A stretch of 64,000 nucleotides of DNA from Paraburkholderia sp. UYCP14C (GCF_004197395.1 NZ_SELS01000039.1:17491-81490); one strand, 5' to 3'. Positions 25,661 through 33,912 are shown, counted from the first letter of the stretch. The notes: a model not told the origin generated them from the letters alone. Numbers and translations are program-made.

Positions 25661-25681
25661 ATATGTATTTTTATTTCATAT
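25661..25681. promoter_or_regulatory. ATATG-N11-CATAT inverted repeat, candidate LysR-type operator
   Basis: The arms ATATG (25661-25665) and CATAT (25677-25681) flank an 11-base AT-only spacer, giving the T-N11-A form used by many LysR regulators. It is centred about 107 bp upstream of the OFA transporter start. No LysR gene adjoins this promoter, so the binding protein is unknown. Confidence 0.35.
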
Positions 25682-25915
25682 GATTTGGTCCCTCGCACCC
25701 GGAATCGGGCCTGGCTCGACAATAGGACGTGGGCGATTGCTTCGCAATATGAAGCGCATGGACATAAGGTGTGATCCTGGTCAAACGGGCATGCTATTCA
25801 CGCGATCGCGCAAATCGTGGGACGCACTGGGCCGGTGCCGCCGAACTTTCGAATAGAAGCTCTATGCAAAGCCAGCAATAAACGAGCCGCGCACGACGCG
25901 CGGCACAAAAAAGAA

Positions 25916-25951
25916 ACGGGCCGGCGCGGCTGTTTTGCCGCGTCGGCCCGT
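25916..25951 (-). terminator. Intrinsic terminator of the MHS symporter gene
   Basis: ACGGGCCGGCGCGGC and GCCGCGTCGGCCCGT form a 15-bp stem with one G-T pair around a tgtttt loop. On the minus strand the stem is followed by 'ttctttttt', the expected T-run. It lies 28 bp past the stop codon at 25980. Confidence 0.8.
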
Positions 25952-25979
25952 CGTGTATCGACGGCGAATTACGCCGGTG

Positions 25980-27299
25980 TCAATCGATCTTTCGTCCGGT
26001 CTTCATGCGTGCCGCGACGAGCACCGAAATCAGACAGCCGAGCGCCAGATACGCGGCCACCGGATGCCACGAGCCGCCCGCGAAGCTGACCAGCGCGACC
26101 GCGATGAACGGCGTGAAGCCGCCGCCGACCACGCTCGCCACCTGATAGCCGACGCCCGCGCCGCTATAGCGGTACTCGGTGCCGAACAGATCGGTGAACA
26201 TCGGCTGCTGCACGCTGACGACCATGTCGTGCGCGATGTTCGCGAGCAGCACCGCGAACACGACGATCCAGACCGTCGAACGCGCTTCGAGCGCGAGGAA
26301 GAACGGCACCGCGCTGAACACGCCGACCAGCGCGCCGATCATATAGATGCGACGGCGGCCGAAGCGATCCGCGAGCCACGCGAAGCACGGAATCGTCACG
26401 CAACTGAGCGCGCCGACGACGAAGCCGATCGTCAGGAAGAACTCGCGCGGCATGTGCAGGTTCGAGGTCGAGTAGCTCAGCGCGAACGCGGTCACGATGT
26501 ACATCGTGAACAGCTCGGCGAGCCGCAGCGCGATGATCAGCAGAAAGGCCTTCGGATGACGCAGCAGCGCTTCGACGATCGGCAGGCGCACGCGGCGCTC
26601 GCCATGCTGGCCGACTTTCTCGACGAACTCCTGCGACTCTTCCATGCTCGAGCGGATCCACAGCGCGATCAGCACCAGCACGACGCTGAACAGGAACGGC
26701 AGACGCCAGCCCCAGCTGAGGAACGCGGCGTTGTCCATCGAGCGGCTGATCAGCGCGACGAGTCCCGTCGACAACACGAGCCCGACGCCGTAGCCGACCT
26801 GCACGCCACTACTGTAAAAGGCCTTCTTTTTCGCGGGCGCGCTTTCGACGGCCATCAACGCCGCGCCGCCCCATTCGCCGCCGACCGCAAAGCCCTGGAT
26901 CGCGCGCAGCGTGACGAGCAGTACCGGCGCCAGCCAGCCGATCGTCGAAAACGCCGGCAGCAGACCGATCGCGGCCGTCGACAGACCCATCATCATCACG
27001 GTGAGCACGAGCATGCGCTTGCGCCCGAGCCGGTCGCCGTAGTGGCCGAACACGAAGCCGCCGAGCGGGCGGAACAGGAAACCGACGCCGAAGGTGGCGA
27101 ACGCGGCGAGCGTGCCCATCGCCGGACCGACGTTCGGGAAGAACTCGGCGTTGAACACGAGCGCGGCGACGATGCCGTACAGCAGGAAGTCGTACCAGTC
27201 GACCACGGCGCCGATAAAGCTGCCGAGCGCGGCCTTGCGAGCCTGACTGCGCGCATTGCGGTGAGTGGCCACGGCGGCCTGCGGGTGGGTGGTGCTCAT
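25980..27299 (-). CDS. MHS-family MFS metabolite:proton symporter
   Basis: 439 residues from ATG 27299 (MSTTHPQAAV), with AAGGAG five bases upstream. The metabolite:H+ symporter subfamily is recognised by 'GSFIGAVVDWYDFLLYG' at the N-terminus, the loop-2-3 motif 'GHYGDRLGRKRMLV' and 'LRAIQGFAVGGEWGGAALM'. Members carry shikimate, alpha-ketoglutarate, citrate, proline-betaine or dicarboxylates. Its position between the two carboxylate gene groups suggests an organic-acid importer. It is divergent from the small-ORF/GntR unit and may share its regulator. Confidence 0.9.
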   Translation of the reverse strand: MSTTHPQAAVATHRNARSQARKAALGSFIGAVVDWYDFLLYGIVAALVFNAEFFPNVGPAMGTLAAFATFGVGFLFRPLGGFVFGHYGDRLGRKRMLVLTVMMMGLSTAAIGLLPAFSTIGWLAPVLLVTLRAIQGFAVGGEWGGAALMAVESAPAKKKAFYSSGVQVGYGVGLVLSTGLVALISRSMDNAAFLSWGWRLPFLFSVVLVLIALWIRSSMEESQEFVEKVGQHGERRVRLPIVEALLRHPKAFLLIIALRLAELFTMYIVTAFALSYSTSNLHMPREFFLTIGFVVGALSCVTIPCFAWLADRFGRRRIYMIGALVGVFSAVPFFLALEARSTVWIVVFAVLLANIAHDMVVSVQQPMFTDLFGTEYRYSGAGVGYQVASVVGGGFTPFIAVALVSFAGGSWHPVAAYLALGCLISVLVAARMKTGRKID

Positions 27300-27673
27300 C
27301 GAGTCTCCTTCAATGTGGCGGGTGCTTGAACCGATCGAGCCGTGCCGGCTGGGCATTGCGGCGCGTTCGATCCGCGGCAGGATGACCGGAAGATTAAAGA
27401 CGCGGGCGCGAATTCACAATCCGCGGGACGGTGAAAATGCGCGATCATCGCACGCCGATGCGCGAATAGCGCGCGTTTTGCGTGTTTACACCGAGCGCGG
27501 TCGGCGCTCATCGCGAGCGATGACGTGGGCGAACCCACGCAGCCCGCGACGTGCTAACGTGAAAGTAATCTTAAAAACAACAGGCGTTGATATACTACAT
27601 ACCGAATATTGAAAAATGCGGCGTTGCAGCATATGATTGAGGAATCCATCTTCTCAATCGTCCGGAGTTACAC
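27300..27673. other. 374-bp divergent control region (MHS symporter / small ORF-gntR)
   Basis: No gene is seen. The right-hand third is AT-rich (27560-27615: ttaaaaacaacag...gaatattgaaaaatg) and includes the GntR-type operator copy at 27586-27603. The left half is GC-rich and featureless. Confidence 0.45.
27586..27603. promoter_or_regulatory. Candidate GntR operator, copy 1 (upstream of gntR unit)
   Basis: GTTGATATACTACATACC matches, at 16 of 19 positions counting the flanking base, the reverse complement of the operator copy at 28772-28790. It lies 71 bp before the small-ORF start. The position implies autoregulation by the GntR protein encoded just downstream. Confidence 0.55.
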
Positions 27674-27892
27674 GTGGAATTCGTGCCTCTCGCGCTGTTC
27701 GCCGTTGCCGTCGTAGGGTTGGGCTGTGCCGCCACTGTTCTGCTGACCGACTGGATTCCCGAAGCGGTCGCGGCGCTTGCATCGCAACATGGCCGCTTTG
27801 TGGGTCTAGGCGAGCAGCGCGGCAAAACGGCGGCGCCGAATCGCGCGCGTGTTCAAGCAGAGGCGATGAATGTCGTCAGAACTTCCAACTGA
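27674..27892 (+). CDS. Small hypothetical membrane-anchored protein (72 aa)
   Basis: GTG start at 27674 with CCGGAG seven bases upstream. The N-terminus (MEFVPLALFAVAVVGLGCAA) is a single hydrophobic helix; the C-terminal half is Arg/Gln-rich and polar. I recognise no family. Its 3' end overlaps the gntR start by 23 bp in another frame, which suggests either translational coupling or that this is a leader ORF. It is supported mainly by the ribosome site and N-terminal hydrophobicity. Confidence 0.45.
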   Translation: MEFVPLALFAVAVVGLGCAATVLLTDWIPEAVAALASQHGRFVGLGEQRGKTAAPNRARVQAEAMNVVRTSN

Positions 27893-28589
27893 AACAGTGG
27901 CCACCCCGTTGACCCTGTCGCTGCAGCCGATCGGCGCGAGCGCGAGCTTGCGCGATCAGGCGTATGCGATGCTGCGTCAGGCCATCGCCGACGCGGATAT
28001 CTACCAGAATCGCGAAGAAATCCGTCTCGACGAGCGCGTGCTCAGCGAATCGCTCGGCGTGAGCCGCACCCCCGTGCGCGAGGCGATGACGCTGCTCGAG
28101 CAGGAGGGTTTCCTGCGCATGGTGCCGCGGCGCGGCATCTACATCGTGCGCAAGAGCAAGCGCGAAATCGTCGAGATGATCCAGATGTGGGCCGCGCTCG
28201 AAAGCATGGCCGCGCGGCTCGCCACGCTGCATGCGACCGACGAGGAAATCGGCCGCCTGCGCCATATGTTCGACAATTTCCGCGACTCGACGCCGGCCGA
28301 GCATATCGCCGAGTATTCGGACGCGAACATCGCGTTCCATCAGGCGATCGTCGAGTTGTCGAAGTCGCAGATCATTCTCGACACGATCAAGAACATCTTC
28401 ATCCATGTGCGCGCGATCCGGCGCATGACCATCTCGCAGAGCGACCGGGCCGCGCGCTCGATCGTCGATCATCTGCGCATCATCGAGGCGCTCGAGAAGC
28501 GCGATACCGAACTTGCCGAGCGGCTCACGCGCCAGCATTCGCTCGATCTCGCGGCGTTCGTCGAAGCCAATTGCGATTTCCTCGATTGA
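27870..28589 (+). CDS. GntR (FadR/VanR-type) transcriptional regulator
   Basis: 239 residues. The winged HTH (about 28-95) has 'LDERVLSESLGVSRTPVREA' and 'LLEQEGFLRMVPRRGIYIV', the GntR signature. The C-terminal FCD ligand domain is all-helical and has the metal-binding residues expected of VanR/FadR proteins (Asp in 'SDANIAFHQAIVE' with a His two helices on). It sits directly upstream of the TPP enzyme/frc operon, and three copies of one palindromic site lie around it. It is probably the local repressor responding to oxalate or a related acid. A strong terminator follows. Confidence 0.9.
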   Translation: MSSELPTETVATPLTLSLQPIGASASLRDQAYAMLRQAIADADIYQNREEIRLDERVLSESLGVSRTPVREAMTLLEQEGFLRMVPRRGIYIVRKSKREIVEMIQMWAALESMAARLATLHATDEEIGRLRHMFDNFRDSTPAEHIAEYSDANIAFHQAIVELSKSQIILDTIKNIFIHVRAIRRMTISQSDRAARSIVDHLRIIEALEKRDTELAERLTRQHSLDLAAFVEANCDFLD

Positions 28590-28628
28590 TTGATGGCGGC
28601 GTAGACGCCTGACTACCTGCTGATTTCG

Positions 28629-28663
28629 AAAAGCCCGCGGTGTGCAAGCACTGCGGGCTTTTT
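28629..28663 (+). terminator. Intrinsic terminator of gntR
   Basis: AAAAGCCCGC pairs with GCGGGCTTTT, and an inner GTGC-aa-GCAC extends the stem. It ends in a run of five Ts (28659-28663), 40 bp after the gntR stop. It separates gntR from the downstream operon, so the two are transcribed independently. Confidence 0.85.
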
Positions 28664-28771
28664 GCGTGCGCACGTTTAGAGCGGATATGCAGGTCGCGCG
28701 GCGGCGAATGGCAGGAAAAGAGGTCGCTGCCGCACTGCGGGATAAACCGTGCTTGACGGTCTTAAAAATAT

Positions 28772-28790
28772 GGTATGTGATATATCAACA
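28772..28790. promoter_or_regulatory. Candidate GntR operator, copy 2
   Basis: GGTATGTGATATATCAACA. The left arm and core (ATGTGATATATCA) equal those of the perfect palindrome at 28934-28949; the right arm is degenerate. Read on the opposite strand it shares the 15-mer TGATATATCACATAC with copy 3. It sits about 270 bp before the TPP-enzyme start. Confidence 0.6.
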
Positions 28791-28933
28791 ATGACAGCCG
28801 CACCATGCGACTCAGTGTTTTCCCTTTGAAACGACTGCCGCAAAGCCTTGCAGATTCGGCGCAACGCTGCGGCTGGCAAGCTCGAGCAGCACGAACTTCG
28901 CGCCGCTTATGTCTCAAAATTGGCCTTGAACGA

Positions 28934-28949
28934 ATGTGATATATCACAT
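28934..28949. promoter_or_regulatory. Candidate GntR operator, copy 3: perfect 16-bp palindrome
   Basis: ATGTGATATATCACAT is a perfect palindrome centred 110 bp before the TPP-enzyme ATG. It is the best-conserved of three copies flanking gntR and the TPP-enzyme promoter. Inference: it is bound by the FadR/VanR-type regulator encoded at 27870-28589. Confidence 0.65.
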
Positions 28950-29051
28950 ACGGTATCTTCTGGGCCGTGAGACGGCGGTGCAGTCGGACGTATATCGAAG
29001 CGGAAGCGTCCGTCGATAACCGTTGCACATCCGATTGATGAGGAGATGACC

Positions 29052-30821
29052 ATGTCTGCAGTTGTTTCATCCCTGAGTCCGGCCACGGCCACCGCCACCA
29101 CGACCGCCGACGACACCCTCAAGCAGAAGACCCGCGACGCGGGCGTGGTGTCGGGCGGCCATCTGGTCGCGAAGGCGCTGAAAAACGAGGGGGTCGACAC
29201 GATCTTCACGCTGTGCGGCGGCCACATCATCGATATCTACGACGGCTGCGTCGACGAAGGCATCCGCATCATCGACGTGCGCCACGAGCAGGTCGCCGCG
29301 CATGCGGCCGACGGCTACGCGCGCCAGACCGGCAAGCTCGGCTGCGTGGTCACGACCGCCGGCCCCGGCTGCACGAACGCGGTGACCGGCATCGCCACCG
29401 CGTTCCGCTCGGAAAGCCCGATCCTGCACATCGGCGGGCAGGGCGCGCTGACGCAGCACAAGATGGGTTCGCTGCAGGACCTGCCGCACGTCGACATCAT
29501 GGCGCCGATCACCAAGTTCGCCGCGAGCGTGTCGAGCACCGAGCGCGTCGCCGACATGATCTCGATGGCCGCGCGCGAATGCTTCAACGGCGCGCCCGGT
29601 CCCGCCTACCTGGAAATTCCGCGCGACGTGCTCGACCGAGAAGTCGACGCGACGCGCGCGATCGTGCCGCAGCCGGGCCGCTATCGCGCGTCGACGAAAT
29701 CGATCGGAGACCCGCGCGACATCGAGAAACTCGCTGACCTGCTCGTCGATGCGCAACGCCCCGCGATCCTGTACGGCCAGCAGGTGTGGACCGCGCGCGG
29801 TCACGAGGAAGCGATCGCGCTGCTGCGCGGCATCGAGATTCCCGGCTATTTCAACGGCGCGAGCCGCGGGCTGCTGCCGCCGGGCGATCCGCATCATTTC
29901 GATCGCACGCGTTCGCAGGCGTTCGCGAATGCCGACCTGCTGATCGTGGTCGGCACGCCGTTCGATTTCCGCATGGGTTACGGCCGGCGCATCAGCAAGG
30001 AATTGACGCTGGTGCAGATCGATATGGACTACCGAACCGTCGGCAAGAATCGCGATATCGATCTGGGCCTCGTCGGCGATCCGGGCGCGATACTCGCCGC
30101 GGTGCTGCAAGCCGCGAGCGGCCGTATCAAGGACGACAAGCGTCAGGCGCGCCGCAAATGGATGGCGCAGTTGCGCGACGCCGAAATCACCGCGACCGAG
30201 AAACTGATGCCGCTGTTCCGCTCGAACAGCACGCCGATTCATCCGTATCGCGTCGCCTACGAACTCAACGAATTCCTGTCCGACGACACCGTCTATATCG
30301 GCGACGGCGGCGACGTCGTGACGATCTCCGCTCAAGCGGTGCGCCCGCGCCGACCCGGACAGTGGATGGACCCCGGCGCGCTCGGCTCGCTAGGCGTCGG
30401 CACCGGCTTCGCGCTCGCGGCGAAGCTCGCGCATCCGCACAAGGAAGTGCTCTGCTATTACGGCGACGGCTCGTTCGGCATGACCGCGTTCGACATGGAA
30501 ACCGCGAACCGCTTCGGCGCACCGTATCTCGCGGTGATCGGCAACAACTCGGCGATGAACCAGATCCGCTACGGCCAGCTGGCCAAATACGGCGAGGAGC
30601 GCGGCAACGTCGGCAATCTGCTCGGCGACGTGCCGTTCAGCAAATTCGCCGAAATGCTCGGCGGCTACGGCGAGGAAGTGCGTGATCCCGCGCAGATCGC
30701 AAGCGCGCTGCAACGCGCGCGCGAAGCGATTCATCGCACCGGCCGCTCGGCGGTGGTCAACATCTGGGTCGACCCGCGCGAATACGCACCGGGCACGAAG
30801 AACCAGACCATGTACAAATAA
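29052..30821 (+). CDS. TPP-dependent acyl-CoA lyase/decarboxylase (oxalyl-CoA decarboxylase or 2-hydroxyacyl-CoA lyase-like)
   Basis: 589 residues. ATG 29052 is preferred over ATG 29046 because GAGGAG then has a six-base spacer. It has the three-domain fold of ThDP decarboxylases: catalytic Glu79 in 'DVRHEQVAAHAADGY', central domain 'ILYGQQVW', and the ThDP/Mg motif starting GDGS (471-474) and closing with 'AVIGNNSAMNQ'. Operon position next to formyl-CoA:oxalate CoA-transferase suggests oxalyl-CoA decarboxylation. However, its N-terminal region ('LCGGHIIDIYDG', 'TTAGPGCTNAVTG') is closer to acetolactate-synthase-like proteins than to Oxalobacter Oxc, which has 'GVVGIPITN' and 'VSAPGFLNGV'. 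Its specificity is therefore uncertain; condensing or cleaving a 2-hydroxyacyl-CoA is a fair alternative. Confidence 0.75.
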   Translation: MSAVVSSLSPATATATTTADDTLKQKTRDAGVVSGGHLVAKALKNEGVDTIFTLCGGHIIDIYDGCVDEGIRIIDVRHEQVAAHAADGYARQTGKLGCVVTTAGPGCTNAVTGIATAFRSESPILHIGGQGALTQHKMGSLQDLPHVDIMAPITKFAASVSSTERVADMISMAARECFNGAPGPAYLEIPRDVLDREVDATRAIVPQPGRYRASTKSIGDPRDIEKLADLLVDAQRPAILYGQQVWTARGHEEAIALLRGIEIPGYFNGASRGLLPPGDPHHFDRTRSQAFANADLLIVVGTPFDFRMGYGRRISKELTLVQIDMDYRTVGKNRDIDLGLVGDPGAILAAVLQAASGRIKDDKRQARRKWMAQLRDAEITATEKLMPLFRSNSTPIHPYRVAYELNEFLSDDTVYIGDGGDVVTISAQAVRPRRPGQWMDPGALGSLGVGTGFALAAKLAHPHKEVLCYYGDGSFGMTAFDMETANRFGAPYLAVIGNNSAMNQIRYGQLAKYGEERGNVGNLLGDVPFSKFAEMLGGYGEEVRDPAQIASALQRAREAIHRTGRSAVVNIWVDPREYAPGTKNQTMYK

Positions 30822-30845
30822 CCTTCATCGTTCAGGAGATACGAC

Positions 30846-32093
30846 ATGGCCAAGGCACTCGACGGTGTGCGCATCCTCGATTTCACGCATGTGCAATCGG
30901 GACCGACCTGCACGCAATTGCTCGCATGGTTCGGCGCGGACGTGATCAAGGTGGAACGCGCAGGCGCGGGCGACATCACGCGCGAGCAGCTGCGCGATAT
31001 TCCCGACGTGGATAGCCTGTACTTCACGATGCTCAATCACAACAAGCGCTCGGTCACGATCGACACCAAGCATCCGGAAGGCAAGCAGGTACTCGAAGCG
31101 TTGATCCAGAAATGCGACGTACTGGTCGAAAACTTCGCACCGGGCGCGCTCGACCGGATGGGCTTCACGTGGGAGCGGATTCAGGAATTGAATCCGCGCA
31201 TGATCGTCGCATCGGTGAAGGGCTTCGGTCCCGGTCCTTACGAGGACTGCAAAGTCTATGAAAACGTCGCGCAATGCGCGGGCGGCGCGGCGTCGACCAC
31301 CGGCTTCGACGACGGGCCGCCGGTGGTGACCGGTGCACAGATCGGCGATAGCGGCACGGGGCTGCATCTCGCGCTCGGCATCGTCACCGCGCTCTATCAA
31401 CGCACGCATACCGGACGCGGCCAGCGCGTGCTCGCGGCGATGCAGGACGGCGTGCTCAATCTGTGCCGCGTCAAACTGCGCGATCAGCAGCGGCTCGACC
31501 GCACCGGCGTGATGAAAGAGTATCCGCAATACCCGAACGGCACGTTCGGCGAAGCGGTGCCGCGCTCGGGCAATGCGTCGGGCGGCGGGCAGCCCGGCTG
31601 GATTCTGAAGTGCAAGGGGTGGGAGACGGACCCGAACGCGTATATCTACTTCATCACCCAGGCGCCCGTGTGGGCGAAGATCTGCAACGTGATCGGCAAG
31701 GAGGAGTGGGCCACGGACCCCGACTATGCGACGCCGCCCGCACGCCTGCCGCGACTGAAGGAAATCTTCGCCGAGATCGAACGCTGGACGATGACGAAGA
31801 CCAAGTTCGAGGCGATGCAGATCCTGAACAAATACGACATTCCGTGCGGCCCGATCCTGTCGATGAAGGAAATCTCCGAGGAGCCGTCGCTGCGCAAAAC
31901 CGGCACGATCGTCGAAGTCGATCATCCGCAGCGCGGCAAGTATCTGACGGTGGGCAATCCGATCAAGCTGTCCGACAGTCCGACCGATGTCCAACGCTCG
32001 CCGCTGCTTGGCGAACATACCGACGAAGTGATGGCCGAGCTCGGTTATTCGGCCGAGCAGATCACCGCGCTGCGCACGGCTGGCGCGATCTAG
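30846..32093 (+). CDS. frc: Formyl-CoA:oxalate CoA-transferase (CaiB/BaiF, class III)
   Basis: 415 residues with AGGAG seven bases before the ATG. Close, nearly end-to-end similarity to Oxalobacter FRC: '[14 protein letters not shown]' (with Gln17), '[18 protein letters not shown]'-type segment, 'VYENVAQC', catalytic Asp168 in 'QIGDSG', and the glycine loop [10 protein letters not shown] (243-252). It moves CoA from formyl-CoA to oxalate, giving oxalyl-CoA and formate. In FRC the loop reads NAGGGGQ; here the first Gly of the run is Ser245. Second gene of the operon, 24 bp after the TPP enzyme and 9 bp before the FAH-family gene. Confidence 0.9.
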   Translation: MAKALDGVRILDFTHVQSGPTCTQLLAWFGADVIKVERAGAGDITREQLRDIPDVDSLYFTMLNHNKRSVTIDTKHPEGKQVLEALIQKCDVLVENFAPGALDRMGFTWERIQELNPRMIVASVKGFGPGPYEDCKVYENVAQCAGGAASTTGFDDGPPVVTGAQIGDSGTGLHLALGIVTALYQRTHTGRGQRVLAAMQDGVLNLCRVKLRDQQRLDRTGVMKEYPQYPNGTFGEAVPRSGNASGGGQPGWILKCKGWETDPNAYIYFITQAPVWAKICNVIGKEEWATDPDYATPPARLPRLKEIFAEIERWTMTKTKFEAMQILNKYDIPCGPILSMKEISEEPSLRKTGTIVEVDHPQRGKYLTVGNPIKLSDSPTDVQRSPLLGEHTDEVMAELGYSAEQITALRTAGAI

Positions 32094-32102
32094 GAGCGAC
32101 GC

Positions 32103-32918
32103 ATGCAAACGTGGATGCGGTTCATGTCGGGCGACGGCGGCATCGTGTTCGGCCGTGTCGAAGGCACCTATCTGCACGAGTACGAAAGTCTCGCGCAGCC
32201 GGTGCCGACCGGCGCGGTCCTGTCGCTGCGCGCATTGACGCCGTTGGCGCCATGCGCGCCGGGCAAGATCGTCGCGCTGTGGAATAACTATCACGCGCTC
32301 GCGGCGAAGCTCGACAAACCCGTGCCCACGCATCCGCTGTTTCTGATGAAGCCCGCGGAGTCGGTGATCGGCGCGGGCGAGCCGATCCGCCGGCCGCGTC
32401 ATTACGCGGGCAAGATCGTCTACGAAGGCGAACTCGGCATCGTGATCGGCCAGCGATGCCGCGATGTGGATGTGCAGCAGGCGGAGGCGGCGATCTTCGG
32501 CTACACGCTCGTCAACGACGTCACCGCCGCCGATCTGCTCAACGAGAATCCGCATTTTCCGCAGTGGTGTCGCGCGAAGAGCTTCGATACCTTCTGTTGT
32601 CTGGGTCCGGCCATCGTCTCCGGTTTCGACTGGCGGGCGGCGCGTCTGTCGACGACGCTCGACGGCGTCGAGCGCCAGAACTATCCGCTCGCCGATATGG
32701 TTTTTTCTCCGGCCGAGCAGGTGAGTCTGATTTCGCAGGATCTGACGCTCGAACCTGGCGACGTGATCTCATGCGGCACCTCGTTGGGCGTGGGGTCGAT
32801 CAAGGACGGCGCAACGGTGTCGATCACGATCGATGGAATCGGCACGCTGACCAATAGCTTGAGCGCGGCGCAGCGCGACGAGCCACAGCGATTGGGCGAT
32901 GCCGCGAACGTAACGTAG
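32103..32918 (+). CDS. Fumarylacetoacetate hydrolase (FAH) family protein
   Basis: 271 residues. Metal-site elements of the FAH fold are present: 'YEGELGIVIG' (Glu-x-Glu), 'VNDVTAADL' (Asp) and the catalytic Lys in 'RAKSFDTFCCLGP'. Members hydrolyse C-C bonds of acylpyruvates, isomerise oxopent-enoates or decarboxylate oxaloacetate. In an oxalate/glyoxylate operon an acylpyruvase or oxaloacetate-decarboxylase activity is plausible, but nothing in the sequence decides. Starts 9 bp after frc. Confidence 0.85.
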   Translation: MQTWMRFMSGDGGIVFGRVEGTYLHEYESLAQPVPTGAVLSLRALTPLAPCAPGKIVALWNNYHALAAKLDKPVPTHPLFLMKPAESVIGAGEPIRRPRHYAGKIVYEGELGIVIGQRCRDVDVQQAEAAIFGYTLVNDVTAADLLNENPHFPQWCRAKSFDTFCCLGPAIVSGFDWRAARLSTTLDGVERQNYPLADMVFSPAEQVSLISQDLTLEPGDVISCGTSLGVGSIKDGATVSITIDGIGTLTNSLSAAQRDEPQRLGDAANVT

Positions 32919-32976
32919 GTTGACGAGGGCAGGCGTCGCCGCTCGTGCCTTTTCATCGCATCACGGAGGATCACGC

Positions 32977-33822
32977 ATGCTGCAAGCCTGTGGGAGTGCC
33001 GTGTGGATGGACCTGGTGTTGCTGCTCGTCGTGACCGTCACCGCGGCGTCGATTGCGGTGCTGGCGGTGGCATTGGCCGCGCTCTCGCGACGACGGCTCG
33101 GCTGGCGTTCGGCGCATCGACGCGCGTGTGTGCGCGAACCCGATCCGACACGCAGGCCCCGGCTGCTTGCATTGCTTGGCAGCGGCGTTGGTTTGACGGT
33201 CGCGTCGATAGGCTTCGCGCGCTACCTGTCGGCAGCGGCGCGCGAGAACACTGAACGCATCGAACTATTTGCAGCCGTGTTGATCGGCACGCTGCTCTTC
33301 GCGATCTCTGCGATTGCGTTCTTCAAGCTGCGCGGCGCATTGCAATCCGAGGCGGTCGCGTGGCCGGGTCATCGCGTCGTCAATCTGTTTGCGCTGCTGT
33401 TATGCGGATGGCTCGGTTATAACTTCGTCACTGAACAGGCACAGCCATTCGGACTCGCGGCATTGCTCGCGACGGGCGCGCTGGCGTTGGCAATGGGCGT
33501 GCATCTGATGCTGAGTCGCGAGTACTCGGACGATTTCGCTCGAGCGGCGAATCGCGACAGTTGCGCACCACGCATTCATTCCTTCGCCGCGCGTTGCGAT
33601 GGCGTGGCGATCGGCAAGCCGGGCCTGCTCGCGAACATCGAGTGGCATGGCGGAGAAGAGCAGAGGTGGGCGCTTCGCGATGTCGCGCCGGCGATGATGC
33701 GCGTGAGCGCTTATGCGGATCGTCGCGATGGGCGTGACGCTAGGCGTGGCAATGGCCGCTACCGCGACTGCTCACGCAAAGGCACGCCCCAGCGGCCGCT
33801 TCATTTCACTACGCGCCGCTAA
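32977..33822 (+). CDS. Hypothetical integral membrane protein, C-terminus doubtful
   Basis: 281 residues from ATG 32977, chosen for GGAGG seven bases upstream. About five hydrophobic helices lie in the first 170 residues (VVTVTAASIAVLAVALAALS, LLALLGSGVGLTVASIGFA, and others). The last 100 residues lose this character, and the end is Arg-rich and non-natural looking (YADRRDGRDARRGNGRYRDC). In a second frame at 33713-33829 a clean signal-peptide-like ORF appears, so a frameshift or an overlapping small gene is possible. No family recognised. Last in the operon direction of the oxalate genes. Confidence 0.5.
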   Translation: MLQACGSAVWMDLVLLLVVTVTAASIAVLAVALAALSRRRLGWRSAHRRACVREPDPTRRPRLLALLGSGVGLTVASIGFARYLSAAARENTERIELFAAVLIGTLLFAISAIAFFKLRGALQSEAVAWPGHRVVNLFALLLCGWLGYNFVTEQAQPFGLAALLATGALALAMGVHLMLSREYSDDFARAANRDSCAPRIHSFAARCDGVAIGKPGLLANIEWHGGEEQRWALRDVAPAMMRVSAYADRRDGRDARRGNGRYRDCSRKGTPQRPLHFTTRR

Positions 33823-33829
33823 TCGATGA
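33713..33829 (+). CDS. Possible small secreted peptide or frameshifted tail (38 aa)
   Basis: Reads MRIVAMGVTLGVAMAATATA followed by HAKARPSGRFISLRAANR: a basic start, a hydrophobic core and an AHA-K cleavage-like site. It overlaps the end of the preceding membrane-protein frame in another frame, and there is a stop codon three codons upstream. It has no ribosome site. It may be chance in GC-rich DNA. Confidence 0.25.
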   Translation: MRIVAMGVTLGVAMAATATAHAKARPSGRFISLRAANR

Positions 33830-33870
33830 CGCAAGCGCCGCTAATAGACCTGATCGCCAATAGCGAAGAC

Positions 33871-33905
33871 GGCGGGACGATGATCCCGCCGCCCGAGTCT
33901 TTTTC
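33871..33905. terminator. Terminator between convergent genes
   Basis: GGCGGGA-cgatga-TCCCGCC forms a seven-bp GC stem (33871-33890), followed after nine bases by tcttttt (33899-33905). It lies in the convergent gap between the membrane-protein gene and the small minus-strand gene. Confidence 0.6.
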
Positions 33906-33912
33906 AATGCTT

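Larger units (their letters stand above)
25565..25979. other. 415-bp gap: promoter of the OFA operon and terminator of the MHS gene
   Basis: No gene is seen. The left half holds the promoter region of the minus-strand OFA transporter, with AT-rich DNA at 25660-25690. The right half holds the terminator of the MHS symporter (listed separately). The middle (25690-25860) shows nothing recognisable. Confidence 0.4.
28590..29051. other. 462-bp control region between gntR and the TPP-enzyme operon
   Basis: Contains the gntR terminator (28629-28663) and two copies of the GntR-type palindrome (28775-28790 and 28934-28949), whose centres are 159 bp apart, about 15 helical turns. That spacing would allow looping on one face of the DNA. 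No gene is present; short minus-strand frames here lack ribosome sites. Confidence 0.5.

Noticed and set aside
25935-27329. 464-codon plus-strand frame across the MHS symporter
   Set aside because: Antisense shadow; extremely rich in His, Arg, Glu and Gln, without a ribosome site.
30825-32555. 576-codon minus-strand frame across frc
   Set aside because: Antisense shadow of frc and the FAH gene, which both have complete family signatures.
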